64,000 nucleotides of DNA from Boletus sp. NGJ. Lineage: Eukaryota > Basidiomycota > Agaricomycetes > Boletales > Boletaceae. Positions 24,826 to 34,686 of the stretch are shown here, one piece after another (position 1 is the stretch's first letter; the number at the start of each line of letters is the position of its first letter). The stretch spans positions 434,001 through 498,000 of the forward strand of contig JAGTXK010000119.1 in NCBI GenBank assembly GCA_019096195.1, written 5' to 3'. The notes beneath the pieces are model-generated. The model searched no databases and was not told the origin of the DNA. It saw only the letters and a program-made list of their open reading frames with translations. The position numbers and the translations under genes are program-made.

Positions 24826-26316
24826 ATGTCTGTCTCGTCTGGTTTTACAGAGCGTTCTCTCTACCATACTCGGCTACCCCCAACTCCCGTGATCCACAGA
24901 CAGTTCCTCAACGATCACTTCTCTGGGCTTTCACGAGGAGGATTTCCTGCTGGTGGATACACACCCGCCGTCCAAGCCTTTCTCAAGGAACTCGACAAAG
25001 ACCCAATAAACAAGGAAGAAATACTCTCCCTGTTCAACGTGGCTATTGAACAAGCACAGAAATTCAGCGAGGTATGACTGAATAGACGCCACGACAACTT
25101 CGCAAAACTGAAAACTTGCTTCTTCTAGTGGGCTGACCAGGATACAGAGTACAAGGTCAAAGACTTTAATGATTTCGTGCAGAAGCTTGACAAAATCGTT
25201 GGTGGGCCGCCCAAGTTCTACAAGGCCAATATTGGCCAAGACACCATCGTTGGCGATCCAATTGGTGTACCGGTGTATTTCATCTTTGATTTGATCAGCA
25301 ATACCCCCGCGGGTTATAGGTTGTTATGTCGGAATGATGTCAACGCTGCGCTCAAGGCTTTGTTGACTAAATGGGGCAAATACCTTGAAAGTGAAGCATC
25401 CAGTTCCGCCCTTACCGACAAGGAGGGAGGGTGGTTCAGTGATTCCGCCTTGGCATTTTTAGAGTCCGACCTCGGGGACCTACACTTCGATGACACTTAC
25501 ATCACCGAGCTGGAGAAGCCCCAACGCTACAAGACCTGGGATTCGTTTTTCACCAGAAAGTTCAAGCAGAAGAGACCAGACGGGAAACCCGTCCGGCCCA
25601 TCAATCCCCAACGAGGTGACCACTCTTTCTTCATTTATAATCCCTGCGAGTCCACCGTCCTTTGCTCTGCCTCGGATGTCCGAAGTTGCGACACGTTCTG
25701 GATCAAGGGCAAGAATTATTCTCTCTACGAAATGCTGGGTGGCGATGAATACTGCGATTTGTCCAACTACGCCAAAGACTTGGAAGGCGGAGCGATTATT
25801 CTGTCGTACCTCGCTCCCCAAGATTATCATCGCTGGCACAGCCCTGTTGCCGGTACTGTCCTGGCGGCCAAAATACTGGATGGTAGCTACTATGCCAATG
25901 ATGTCGCCGTTGAACATGTCCCCGACTTCTTGTCGGGTGATTCAAACGGCGCCCATATGATCCGTTTGCAACCCTGGCTCAACCTTGCCTCTACCCGCAC
26001 CGTGTTAGTCATCAAGCCGACGGACGTTAATTCGCACATCGACCTGATCGCCTTCATCCTAATCGGAATGGTGGAAGTGTCCTCTTGCGAGATCACCTAT
26101 GACAAGAGATCCACGCCCCATCCCGAACAGGTCGAGGTCGGAACGGAACTTGGAATTTTCCACTTTGGTGGATCTGCATACGCGCTCGTCGTGAAGCCGG
26201 AGAAAGGGTACAAGGTTATATTCCAAGATGTCTACGATTCCCCTGTCAAGTCGGGCCAGCACCGCTGGATCCACTCGGTCATTGCGCAGGTTCGGCCGGA
26301 GAATCAGTCATGGTAA
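24826..26316 (+). CDS. Phosphatidylserine decarboxylase family enzyme (PsiD-like)
   Basis: Two exons (24826-25071 and 25129-26316) encode 477 residues. The N-terminal half (KDFNDFVQKLDKIVG to LLTKWGKYLES) matches the extra domain found before the catalytic part in fungal PSD-like decarboxylases, including the tryptophan decarboxylase PsiD. The catalytic half contains WDSFFTRKFK, NPCESTVL, the histidine motif DYHRWHSPVAG (about residues 314-324), GMVEVSSCEITYD and FHFGGSAYAL. Self-cleavage in this family occurs before the serine of the Gly-Gly-Ser site, here near residue 431, producing the pyruvoyl cofactor. All these residues are present, so the enzyme looks active. There is no mitochondrial presequence or C2 domain, unlike PSD1 and PSD2. 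It therefore resembles the soluble amino-acid decarboxylase branch; the substrate is not predictable here. No neighbouring kinase, methyltransferase or P450 forms a cluster with it. Confidence 0.92.
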
Positions 26317-26894
26317 GCTTTGCTTTACCTGATACGCTCGTTTGCGTGTCTCATGTATGATAACTCCCCAGCGTCTCGGGGTCATCATACGACGTCGTTT
26401 TGTGATCTCCCTGTTCCGCTCTGCAGCGCGTTCAGCGTTCCTTGCTTCACTGTTCTTTTTTTTTTTTCTGGCACATTTTTGTACCAAAGACGGCGTCGAC
26501 GTTGTCTCGTACGACCACATCGAGTTGACTTGTGCTTCAGTGTTTGGCCCCTTTTCGATAGGTAGCGTGTTGTGAACTCCGGCCATTCGGATCTTGTGGA
26601 TCACAGAAAATGCCAAAGAAAATGTATATAGATACTAGTTGCTGTAATGCTAGCGAGGGTTTTGGCCTGAATACTCCTGGATGTGTTACCGAAAAAGAGA
26701 CCCAGAATCCAACTAGCCCGCTGAATGATGCCGTGTCAAGATACCAGCGTTCGTGACCATCCCCGAGTCTCTTTAGCTGCAGTTCATCAAGTCACTTCTT
26801 GTGATCGAGTCACACACGGTGGCTTTGTTCCAAATTTTACGACTGTAAGTATGGTTCGGGGCCATCGCAGCTACTTCTGCATTGATTTTCGCCA
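26317..26894. other. 3' flank of the PSD-like gene
   Basis: About 580 bases without a supported gene, up to the left border of the large direct repeat. A pyrimidine-rich stretch near 26455 and scattered short frames are all I see. Confidence 0.6.
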
Positions 26895-27042
26895 GCATCA
26901 GCCTGAAATAATGCTGGGAGCACCACGATCTATTCCAAGATGTACACTTCACCACCACCCCACATAGAGAGCAAACATAAGTACGTGTCGAGTTCAGATA
27001 CTGTAAAAGTTGTCTCTCGACCCCAAATCAATCTCGTGGATC

Positions 27043-28434
27043 TCACTCCTCAGCCTGAGAAACCCGCTTCCTGTACACTTGGTTGACAAGGTCGTTGAGC
27101 AGGTCTACTTCATCGATCGTCTTCTTCGACATCTTACGCAGCAAGATGTCCAACAGACTGTTGTTGGAGACAATGTAGACACGCTGGTCTGGGAGGTTGG
27201 CATCCTTCAAGTTAGTCTGAACAGTCTTCCTCGTCTCCTCGATGAATATTTTGCGTGCAGCCTTGCGCAACTCGTCGCGACGCTCGACTTCTTTTTCGTC
27301 ACCTCCTTCGCTATCATATCCCATATCTATCATGATATTGCGGATGTGTTGGTCGGCTTTCGATCGGATAATATACGTTGGGATGTTGTATCGCCTCGCG
27401 TTGACGAGGATGGCAATATCCGTCATGGTGAAACGATTGTCAAATAGCACGAGTATGCAGTCAAAGACATACAGTCCTTGCTCGTTGAAGTACTGCCAGT
27501 CGCGACATTTGATGGTACCCGCACCGGGAAGGTCGTACCAGACGAATGGGTTCTCGGGATTGGCATCTAGGTACCTGGCCATCTCAAGTGTCGTCTCTGT
27601 GACTCCTACAGCGGCTGCACCCGCCTCTCGGCCGGTTAAGCCACGGAAGGCATTAACAAGGGAAGACTTTCCACTACCAGAGATGCCGGCGACAGCGAAA
27701 TGGAAACGATCTTCCCTGTACTGGACGCGCCTCTTGGCGGCGGCAAGTTCTGCTGGAGTGGGCGTCACGACGGGCTGGATACCCTCCCTCAAACGTCTTT
27801 CGGCTTCTTCCTTGGCCACGTTTGCTTTCCTGGTCTCTTCGGCAGCTTTGCGGGCCGTCTCCTCAGCACGAGTCTTGCCGGCCTCGGCCTTGCGGCGCTG
27901 TTCATCCGCAGCCTTTTGTGCTTTCTTCGCCTTTCCCTTGGCAGCTGCCGCTGCCCTCTCTGCATCCTTGCGTATCTTCTTGGAACGTTTGCGTGCTTCC
28001 TCAGACTCCCGCGCAAGCTTCGCAGCCTCCTCCCTGGCAGTGTTGGCAGCCACCTCAGTGACCTCCTGAGCACGCCTCGCAGCACTCGCAACCTCCTCCA
28101 TCTGGGCCTTCATCCGCTTTACTTCCTCCGTTGCCCGTGCGGCTGCTTGTGTAGCTTCTTCCTGGCGCACGCGGGCTTGAATCCCATCTTGTTCGGCTCT
28201 TCGCTGGATCTGTTGGGCTCGCTCTTGAGCCACTCTGGCAGCCTGTTCGGCTTGTTCCCGAGCTTGCTCAGCCTCGTGGCGTGCTTGGATGTGAGCGAGA
28301 GTGGGGTTTTCTCTGTCCGCAGGACGGAAAGCACAGGTCAAGAGAATTGCAGCCAAGCCAATCATGGGTGCAAGCACGGCCCCAATCACGGGTACTAGCA
28401 CGGGTCCAATCATGGGTGCCAAAACATTTCCCAT
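27043..28434 (-). CDS. IRG-like GTPase with octad-repeat N-terminus and long charged helix, copy 1
   Basis: A single-exon gene of 463 codons. I chose the ATG at 28434 (MGNVLAPM) because the frame further upstream lacks an ATG and the same ATG is conserved in copy 2. Residues 2-33 are hydrophobic, with glycine every eight residues (2, 10, 18, 26) and proline at 7, 15 and 23. Residues about 45-235 form a long Ala/Glu/Lys/Arg/Gln helix, a likely coiled coil. The G domain follows: P-loop GISGSGKSS (250-258, Lys256), switch-2 DLPGAGT (Asp301) and G4 RSKAD (about 357-361). This matches immunity-related (p47/IIGP) GTPases, with the DLPG-GT form typical of that family. The C-terminus is another helical, charged segment. 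Membrane attachment through the N-terminus and GTP-driven assembly are inferred, not shown. Alternatives are an AIG1-like or dynamin-like GTPase. Confidence 0.85.
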   Translation of the reverse strand: MGNVLAPMIGPVLVPVIGAVLAPMIGLAAILLTCAFRPADRENPTLAHIQARHEAEQAREQAEQAARVAQERAQQIQRRAEQDGIQARVRQEEATQAAARATEEVKRMKAQMEEVASAARRAQEVTEVAANTAREEAAKLARESEEARKRSKKIRKDAERAAAAAKGKAKKAQKAADEQRRKAEAGKTRAEETARKAAEETRKANVAKEEAERRLREGIQPVVTPTPAELAAAKRRVQYREDRFHFAVAGISGSGKSSLVNAFRGLTGREAGAAAVGVTETTLEMARYLDANPENPFVWYDLPGAGTIKCRDWQYFNEQGLYVFDCILVLFDNRFTMTDIAILVNARRYNIPTYIIRSKADQHIRNIMIDMGYDSEGGDEKEVERRDELRKAARKIFIEETRKTVQTNLKDANLPDQRVYIVSNNSLLDILLRKMSKKTIDEVDLLNDLVNQVYRKRVSQAEE

Positions 28435-29750
28435 GATGCAAAGTCTATCGAAATCGCTCAAAAAGGAGGGCGAGGTGTAGGAAATCTGTCTGCGTCGATG
28501 ATCTGGAAGGGGTGTTAACGGGTGGACGATGGGGATGAGAAATGTTATATAACGTCTGCTTCCAACGCCGAGATGTAATACGACGAGCGTGTGACTCTGT
28601 GAGCATTAGCAGAAGACACCCTGGACCCAAGGCCGAAGGCCTCCAGACTCAAACCACGGCTTACACATTCATCTAAGAAGAGTGCCTGTGATAGAAGTTA
28701 CACGTGGTGCTGTCTCGATAACCGAAGCTTACCTCGTGTCTAGCTCTGGAATCTTGGAGTTGTCGGTTGCTCGAAAGCCGCAGTCATGCAGACAGCACCT
28801 CAAGACACTAGCAAGCACGATGGATCCACTGACTTGGTGAAACGCAATCCAGGCCTAGGAGATTATGCACGGGATTTCGACAGAGATGAATCTGCAGCAC
28901 TGAAATGAAGCTGCGGTGGTTCAACAAAGGCGTGAAGTGATCTGCGCCGCCCGAAATAGGAACGCGAGCGTGTGAGACAGGTCAGAGCGTATATATCGCC
29001 AATGCTTACAAAGTACGTGAATAAGTCATCTGACCAGAGGCACCAAGCCTATTGCAGAGAGGAAGGCATTGAAGGTGGATGGTAGATGGTGGGAATGGGT
29101 AGGCATGATGGTGAAACATCGCCGTCCACGTCGTCGTCGAGCTGTTGCATGGCTTGCTCTCTTTACCGTTGCGCTTCGTGGGTATAAGGCGTTTCAGAGG
29201 TATCGGGGCTTTGGGTATCGCGTATCTTGTCAGCACCGGGCTGAGTAACATTGGTGTGAGCAGTGGTAGGAGAGGCTCATTGGTCTGAACTTCTTGACCG
29301 TCGTTTCTTTGCAGCATGTCTGACGGGTCAAGGCAGCACTACGGTTTGAAGGTGTGATTGACGAACCACCGGATGAAGTCAAAGCTGTGGGCGTACCTTG
29401 AAGCGTGCTCGACGAGAGGAGGTAGAGAACACAAATTTCCTACATAGACTTCACGTTAGACGACTGCGTAAACGAGCGGCAGCAAGGAAACACTCTAATT
29501 TCTGCCATCTGCCTCGAAAGGCCGAGCGACCCTTACAAGGACTTGCGCCTTCTGGGCTCTCGTCGCAGGCCAACTGGCAGATTTGAACAGACACGGCTAC
29601 CGTCTTGACCGCGGCAATCTCTCTCTGCCACCTGAACGCCAGCTAGCTCAGACTGGAGGAGAATCGTTTTGCGAGCGGAGTCCTCGCTGGCCTGGCATTC
29701 CAATGATTGACTCGGCCACGGGAAGTTCTTCAAGAAGCGGACAGGCATAG
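28435..29750. other. Upstream part of repeat copy 1
   Basis: No domain-bearing gene. A minus-strand frame (29006-29317, 103 codons from an ATG) starting MLQRNDGQEVQTNEP is kept over about 75 codons in the second copy (119-codon frame at 41261-41620, the shared ATG being internal), after which the frames diverge. It could be a small unknown gene or chance. On the plus strand an Arg/Trp-rich frame around 29040-29250 is closed early in copy 2, which argues against it. Confidence 0.4.
28544..28553 (-). promoter_or_regulatory. TATA box of IRG-like gene 1
   Basis: GTTATATAAC, a palindrome, lies about 110 bases upstream of the start ATG. The same element is kept at the same distance in copy 2. Confidence 0.6.
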
Positions 29751-30126
29751 TCTCTGGACTATTGAAAAAATTGGCGAGTGTATTATTTGACCAATGTATC
29801 TCGTATGTACAATGCATCTTGGTGACTAGTTGAATCTTATATCCTCGTTTCGCTGTCCTGCTGTCTTGCTAGCGTTTTGCTTTACTCGCTGCCAGTACAG
29901 TCTCTGGGCTCGCGCTCAGTCAACATATCCTTGAGGACATGAATGTATCTGACGTGTACGAGAACGAGGGTGGTCGACCACGGGGATCGGTTTGTCAACT
30001 TTTTGCTTCATTCGAACCTCGGTTGTCACACAAGTTCAACCAAGCGCAGAATAACATGTTGATGTTCATGCTTGATTATAGTACTACAAGTACACACCAA
30101 CGGCGATATTATAGCAAAACCTCAAC
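29751..30126. other. Short spacer, nothing recognised
   Basis: About 375 bases between the direct repeat and the 3' end of the NTPase gene. I see no gene or repeat in it. Confidence 0.6.
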
Positions 30127-33100
30127 CTAGGACCGTCGGGCAGGCTTTCTTCGCACACTCGGGACATTCCTCCCATGTTCCCATACCATATGCTCGGGAG
30201 TGGCCGTACTGCCGAACTTGACCTGCGCATTCAGGTATTCAGTGTAGGGTCTTTCCGTCTCGGGAATCTGCTGAATATGTACGAGGTCTTGCAGAGTCCT
30301 CATGAGGGCGGGATATTTGGCTAAAAATGGATACGTCGCGGTATCGACTCCGGCAGCGTAAATCCGCAGGCAGCGGTCATCCACGTCCCACTCGGGAAAG
30401 GTCACAGAGAACGAGGATGGCTGACCAAGGTCGGCCAGGATAGCGATGTAAGGAAGGGGCTCGCCATCCGAGGGAGATGTGCTCTTGTCTTCGCCGCTCA
30501 GATTTTTATGTCGTCGGGTGATGGCATGCAACGCGTCTTTCGAACTCGCCGATTCTCGAGCCTTGTCGGAAACGAGAATATGCGACATTCGCGATATCGC
30601 CGATGTGTTTCCGGGACCACCTTTGAAATAGATCGGTATCACCTTGTCGATCAGAGGTTGTTGGTGGCAGCACTGCACTGCACTGGTCCTCTGCCAATGG
30701 CGCAGTGTCCACTCGTTTAAGCTACATGGTAGATCGTCAGACGCGAGGTCATGTTAATAAAAGTGGAATATGGAAGACGGACCTCAATTCATGCCCTGCT
30801 TTTGATCCAGCGATGTTCGCCTCCATGCATACCCAATGTGAGAAATTTATATATGCATTTTCGAACATTTTGCGTGCGAGCGATACTTGCATGTCCTGTT
30901 CGTCCCATATCTGCGGTCCAAAGATGAATTCGAGCCAATCCACGACCCGGATCATTTCGCAGTCCGCGAGATGTTCTTCCCATGTCGATGGCATTTGCAC
31001 GCTCTTCGACCGTGTGCGGATGAACAAGTCCTTGGCCAACAGCCACAGTAATCGGCTAGCTAGTTCGCCGCGTTCACCCATGTCGATCATGCCGGAGCTC
31101 ACAGACACCAGCAGAGTCTTCAACGCGAGCTCCAACTTTTCAGGCTTCTTGTGCAGATCGACTGCAGCCACGCACGACAGCAACGGTTCGGATGGATACT
31201 GTGTGAACCTCCAATTCCGGTCCAATGTCGTCGCAAGACAGACCCGCAGGTGACTCGCGACCCCGTTCTCCAGGTGCTCCACCGATTCCGGGTGTCCAAG
31301 CGTCACGTTCAGTCCGAATCGCTGTCCTAGTACTGCGAGCACATGTCCCGTTTTCTGTGCATTAAAGTCGTGTCCACCACATAACTTTGACGACGCTGTA
31401 TCTAGCACCCTTTCTGGAAATGTGAGTGCACCCTTGAGAGAACGCCATCTGTGGATGCCCTTGTTAGTCACCCGGTGCAACGAAGCGAAAAGAACATTAC
31501 AATGGTCTTCCATAGCCTGCGATGTGATCGATCTGGGAGACATCCTCGATGTCGATATCTTGTAGTCCGGATGCACTCTGATCCCATCCCAGTTGAGTGT
31601 AAGGCGGGAAAAGCTTCTCGCCCCGAATGGCAACACGGTCGGAATTGTCTGAAAAACGAGTGAATTGTGAGATCAGCAGAATGGGAAATGGCCACGAACG
31701 TTTCTGGTTAGGCGGGGAAAAATCAGCGACTTTGGAGGTGGTCGATGCGAATACCACCCAAACGGCATGATTCTGGTCATGTGAATACTCGTTCACAACT
31801 CTGCAGAAAACACCCGCAGGTCGATATGCTGCACGATGCATTGAGGCAAGCGGGTGTGCCTCGTCGACCGCGATCACCAGCTTCGGTTGGTCGGAATCAT
31901 CAGCAAACACCCTCTCGAGGGAAGTTGCCATTTTCCTATAGGCAGTAAGCAGACGGGCAGTGAAGTCCGAGGGTTGGGAGTCTGGCTCTGCTTCGAATCA
32001 GACTGCTCAGCTAGGTGTGCTGCAATACGAACTGGAATAATTACCAGAAAGGGTGAGCTTTTTGAGTTCATCGGCGGCTTTCTCAACGTCTGTTCCTGTG
32101 GCCTTATCATCAACGTCCGCCATGGAAGACAGGTCTTCTGTTGCACTAGGCCGCTGGCTGACCACACGGACGAGGTCAGCATGAACCTACAGAAGATTGT
32201 TAAATCAGGACTATGTAATGGAACTAGATATCATCACCTTTTTGTATCTTTCATATACTTTGTTGAAGAAATCGGCTCTGGCTGTGAACCTGGGAGGGTC
32301 GCTCATGTCGCACATTTGGCGGACCCAATGCATGATGCCCGCCTTAGTATTGCGGGTGGCATAACCTTTCGAGAGATATTCCTCGAGGGTATCAAAAAGG
32401 ACGGTGAAGAACGCGTAGCAGACGGTCCGGTACCCTCCCTCAGTAGGAGGGAATTCGGTCAAGATCTGTGATGGGATAGGATCACGAGCCGGGAAACCTA
32501 ATTTGTCTTGCTCCCCACGCAGGTTCATGTAGATGACTATTACATCTTTCTTGCTCAACTGAGAATAATTCAATCACCACAGCTGAATGCGAAACAAGTG
32601 ACACTACCTCGGTTAGCATTCTTGATTTTCCAGTGCCTGAACTTTGGACGATAGAACAGAATTTGGCATAATAACGGGGATCGTCCACGCTTTTGAATTG
32701 GTTTTCGTTGTGTGTCAAATATTCGTGGAAACCGTCAACGGCTGCGCCACGGTACTTTGCCTCAAAGGACCCTGACAAATTTTGACGTAGGTCTGACAAG
32801 CGAGGTCAGTCTATGTCTGCCAGTGGATAACCGGTCTGATGGCCCGGGGAAGTAAGCTACCAACCCTGACGAATAGTGGTTGCTGTTACTGCCAGCGCGG
32901 GTGGTTCTGGTGCTTTTCGGAGAATGGCTAGTGGAGACGGTATAAACCATTAGTACTAGATAAATGAACATGGGTACTGTACACGCACCGAGGTTTCGAA
33001 TCTCGTGATACGATTTGCTCTTCCAAGCAGAAGCGAGCTTATCTCGCAACCCTTCATGGGTCTTGATCAACTTTGATAAGTGCTTTTTATCCAGGTGACC

Positions 33101-33265
33101 GTTGGAGTGTTCAATGATAGCATCAAGGAGAGCGATATATTGAAGGTTGGAACTGAGATCGGAGACGTCACCCAAATCATCTTCAACGGCGTCATTTACT
33201 GCCTTGTCGAGCTCGCGATGGGTGGCGGTGTCGAAGCGATCTAGTGGGAAGCTGTCGAGGGGCAT
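30127..33265 (-). CDS. P-loop NTPase of an uncharacterised agaricomycete family (SSGTGKSR type)
   Basis: A multi-exon gene starting at the ATG at 33265 (MPLDSFPLDRFDTATHREL). The N-terminal region is helical (LSSNLQYIALLDAIIEH). After two introns comes DPRYYAKFCSIVQSSGTGKSR, whose SSGTGKSR is the Walker A motif near 32620. Further exons give DVIVIYMNLRG, RTVCYAFFTVLFDTLEEYL and a Walker B motif KLVIAVDEAHPL near 31885. The C-terminal 500 residues are helical and end with EWDVDDRCLRIYAAG, PFLAKYPALMRTLQDL and PEHMVWEHGRN; the stop is at 30127. The family is common in multicopy sets in agaricomycetes. It resembles STAND/AAA-type or Crinkler/RHS-type NTPases in its Walker pattern, but its role is not established. 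Exons can be joined in one frame, so the gene may be intact, at roughly 900 residues. Confidence 0.72.
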
Positions 33266-33849
33266 GTTGTGAAGTTGTTGCACGTCAAGCCATTTCGGAC
33301 GAGGCGCTTTATATCGCTGACAGTGCAGCTAGAATCGGTGGACAACATCCATCATATCCACAGCATTCGCACCACAGTACCTGGTCATTGTCCACCACAA
33401 TGAGGCGATGCAGCCATGATACAGGTTATTAATGAAACAATAAACTATGACTTCATGTGGAAACTGGACGACCGTGTGCGTTTGAAGCTATACACTCAGG
33501 CTAATACTGGCACCCTACCACCGACATCAGGTAACTTCTTGTGTCGCTTCAGTCACAGTCCAAGTTGTCGAGCTCGTGATGAGCGGTGTTGTCAAAGCGA
33601 TCTAGGGGACTTTCGACTCGGAGGTGCATGTCGTTGTTCCGCCACCTACAATCGATGGACAACATCTATCCAAAGCATTTGCCATGGTTCGCGGTGCGTT
33701 AACTGGTTAACTGTGATTTGTGCAATGAATATTATGGATCTCATTACCTTGCTTGCACGACCATCCCATCGCACACGTGATCGAAAAAATATGGACAAAT
33801 AATGTTCACACGTGATCTTTAGGCTGGTCGATAGAACGCACTCAAGTGA
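33266..33849. other. Spacer upstream of the NTPase gene, with a duplicated 5' piece
   Basis: Apart from the repeat at 33563-33684 I see no feature. Frames here are short and unrelated to known families. Confidence 0.6.
33563..33684 (-). repeat. Partial duplicate of the NTPase gene 5' end
   Basis: This stretch aligns with 33203-33372, which covers the first codons of the NTPase gene and its upstream region. Matching blocks are TTGTCGAGCTCG-GATG, AAGCGATCTAG-GG, GAGG-GCATGT and GGTGGACAACAT/GATGGACAACAT. About 50 bases are missing relative to the gene copy. It is best explained as the surviving 5' end of a former tandem paralogue whose body has been lost; the Helitron fragment now lies just upstream. 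Confidence 0.7.
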
Positions 33850-34686
33850 TCAATATTCTCTGTTTCGTTCGACTGCACTTGTCATACATGTTTGCGAGTG
33901 TGAATTGATGCCTGCGTCTTTCAGCGTCTGCCACCATGAAAAAGTCGCTTCGTTCATTCGCGACAATCGGTCATCCTCGGCTGTCAATTCGGGAAGATGA
34001 GGTGATGTTAAAGCTTTTTCATCGAAATCGCGCAGAAGTCGTATTGTCTCTCGTCCGGAACTTCTGGAGAGAGCAACGTATAGGTTGAACAAACTTAATT
34101 TACCGGTGGGTGGAGGTGCGAGATCGAGAATGACAGCCGGGATCGTTTGACCTTGAGTGCGATAGTCTGTGAGGGCGTACGCGGCGGTTATTGGCAATTG
34201 CGTTTGCGTGATTGTTCGTATTATCTTTTTTGAGTTTTCGTGCAGATTGAGACGGATGGTTTTCTTGATAGGACGGATTGGAATGATTGTCTCAGGTTCC
34301 ACACCGAAACGAGGTGCAAGCGAGTGTTGTTGTTTGACAAGGACGAAAGCGGGAGGATGAAGTAGGTCAACGACTCTGTGCGTCCGAGAAGGTGGCGGTT
34401 CCGCTTGATTTAAGACGATATCGACGACAGTACCGCGGGCTCCGTTCGTTATGTCTAGCTCCGTGTGGATGTTTTGAGTGATGAGGACTGGCATGCCTAT
34501 GGCGAGTTCTAGTATTTCTGGAAGTTCGATATGATCTGGATCTGAGGAACAACTGCGAACATGCATTGCATGCACTTCAGCAGCATTCAACGATCGTCGA
34601 GCGGTCCGATGTTCGGCTGGAATAACGAATATCTGGGAATTTGTTACTTTGCACATCACTAATTTTTGGCTTCGCCCCTGTGTCAC
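33850..34686 (-). mobile_element. Truncated Helitron: C-terminal part of a PIF1-like Rep-helicase
   Basis: A 278-codon frame contains the last helicase motifs of Helitron Rep-Hel proteins: ELPEILELAIGMPVLITQNI, LDITNGARGTVVDIVL, AYALTDYRTQGQTIP and LFNLYVALSRSSGRETIRLL. The Walker motifs, the nuclease domain and the N-terminal region of a complete element (usually over 1,300 residues) are absent, and sequence upstream of about 34670 is unrelated. The frame itself is still open, so the truncation is probably recent or the domain was captured. I could not identify the CTRR-type 3' terminus with its hairpin. Confidence 0.85.

Larger units (their letters stand above)
26895..29750. repeat. Large direct repeat, copy 1 (carries IRG-like GTPase gene 1)
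   Basis: Similarity with 39097-41922 begins abruptly at GCATCAGCCTGAAATAATGC in both copies. It is almost unbroken through the GTPase gene and its promoter. It then continues with small indels through about 1.3 kb of upstream sequence and fades after a shared GGGAAGTTCTT segment. Nothing at the borders looks like a terminal repeat or a target-site duplication. The coding part is about 98% identical by eye; the upstream part is more diverged, with gaps of up to about 60 bases near 29340-29400. Confidence 0.9.

Noticed and set aside
24826-26316. A psilocybin-like biosynthetic cluster around the PsiD-like gene.
   Set aside because: No kinase, methyltransferase or P450 lies nearby; the P450 at the left edge is 24 kb away across housekeeping genes.
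27242-28398. Long plus-strand frames (275 and 232 codons) opposite the IRG-like gene, repeated at 39447-40603.
   Set aside because: They are antisense shadows of the Ala/Lys/Glu-rich helix, whose codon bias leaves the complementary strand open. They have no domain, and the GTPase motifs are on the minus strand.
28461-28461. Start of the first IRG-like gene at 28461.
   Set aside because: The codon there is TTG; the first ATG in frame is at 28434 and is conserved in copy 2.
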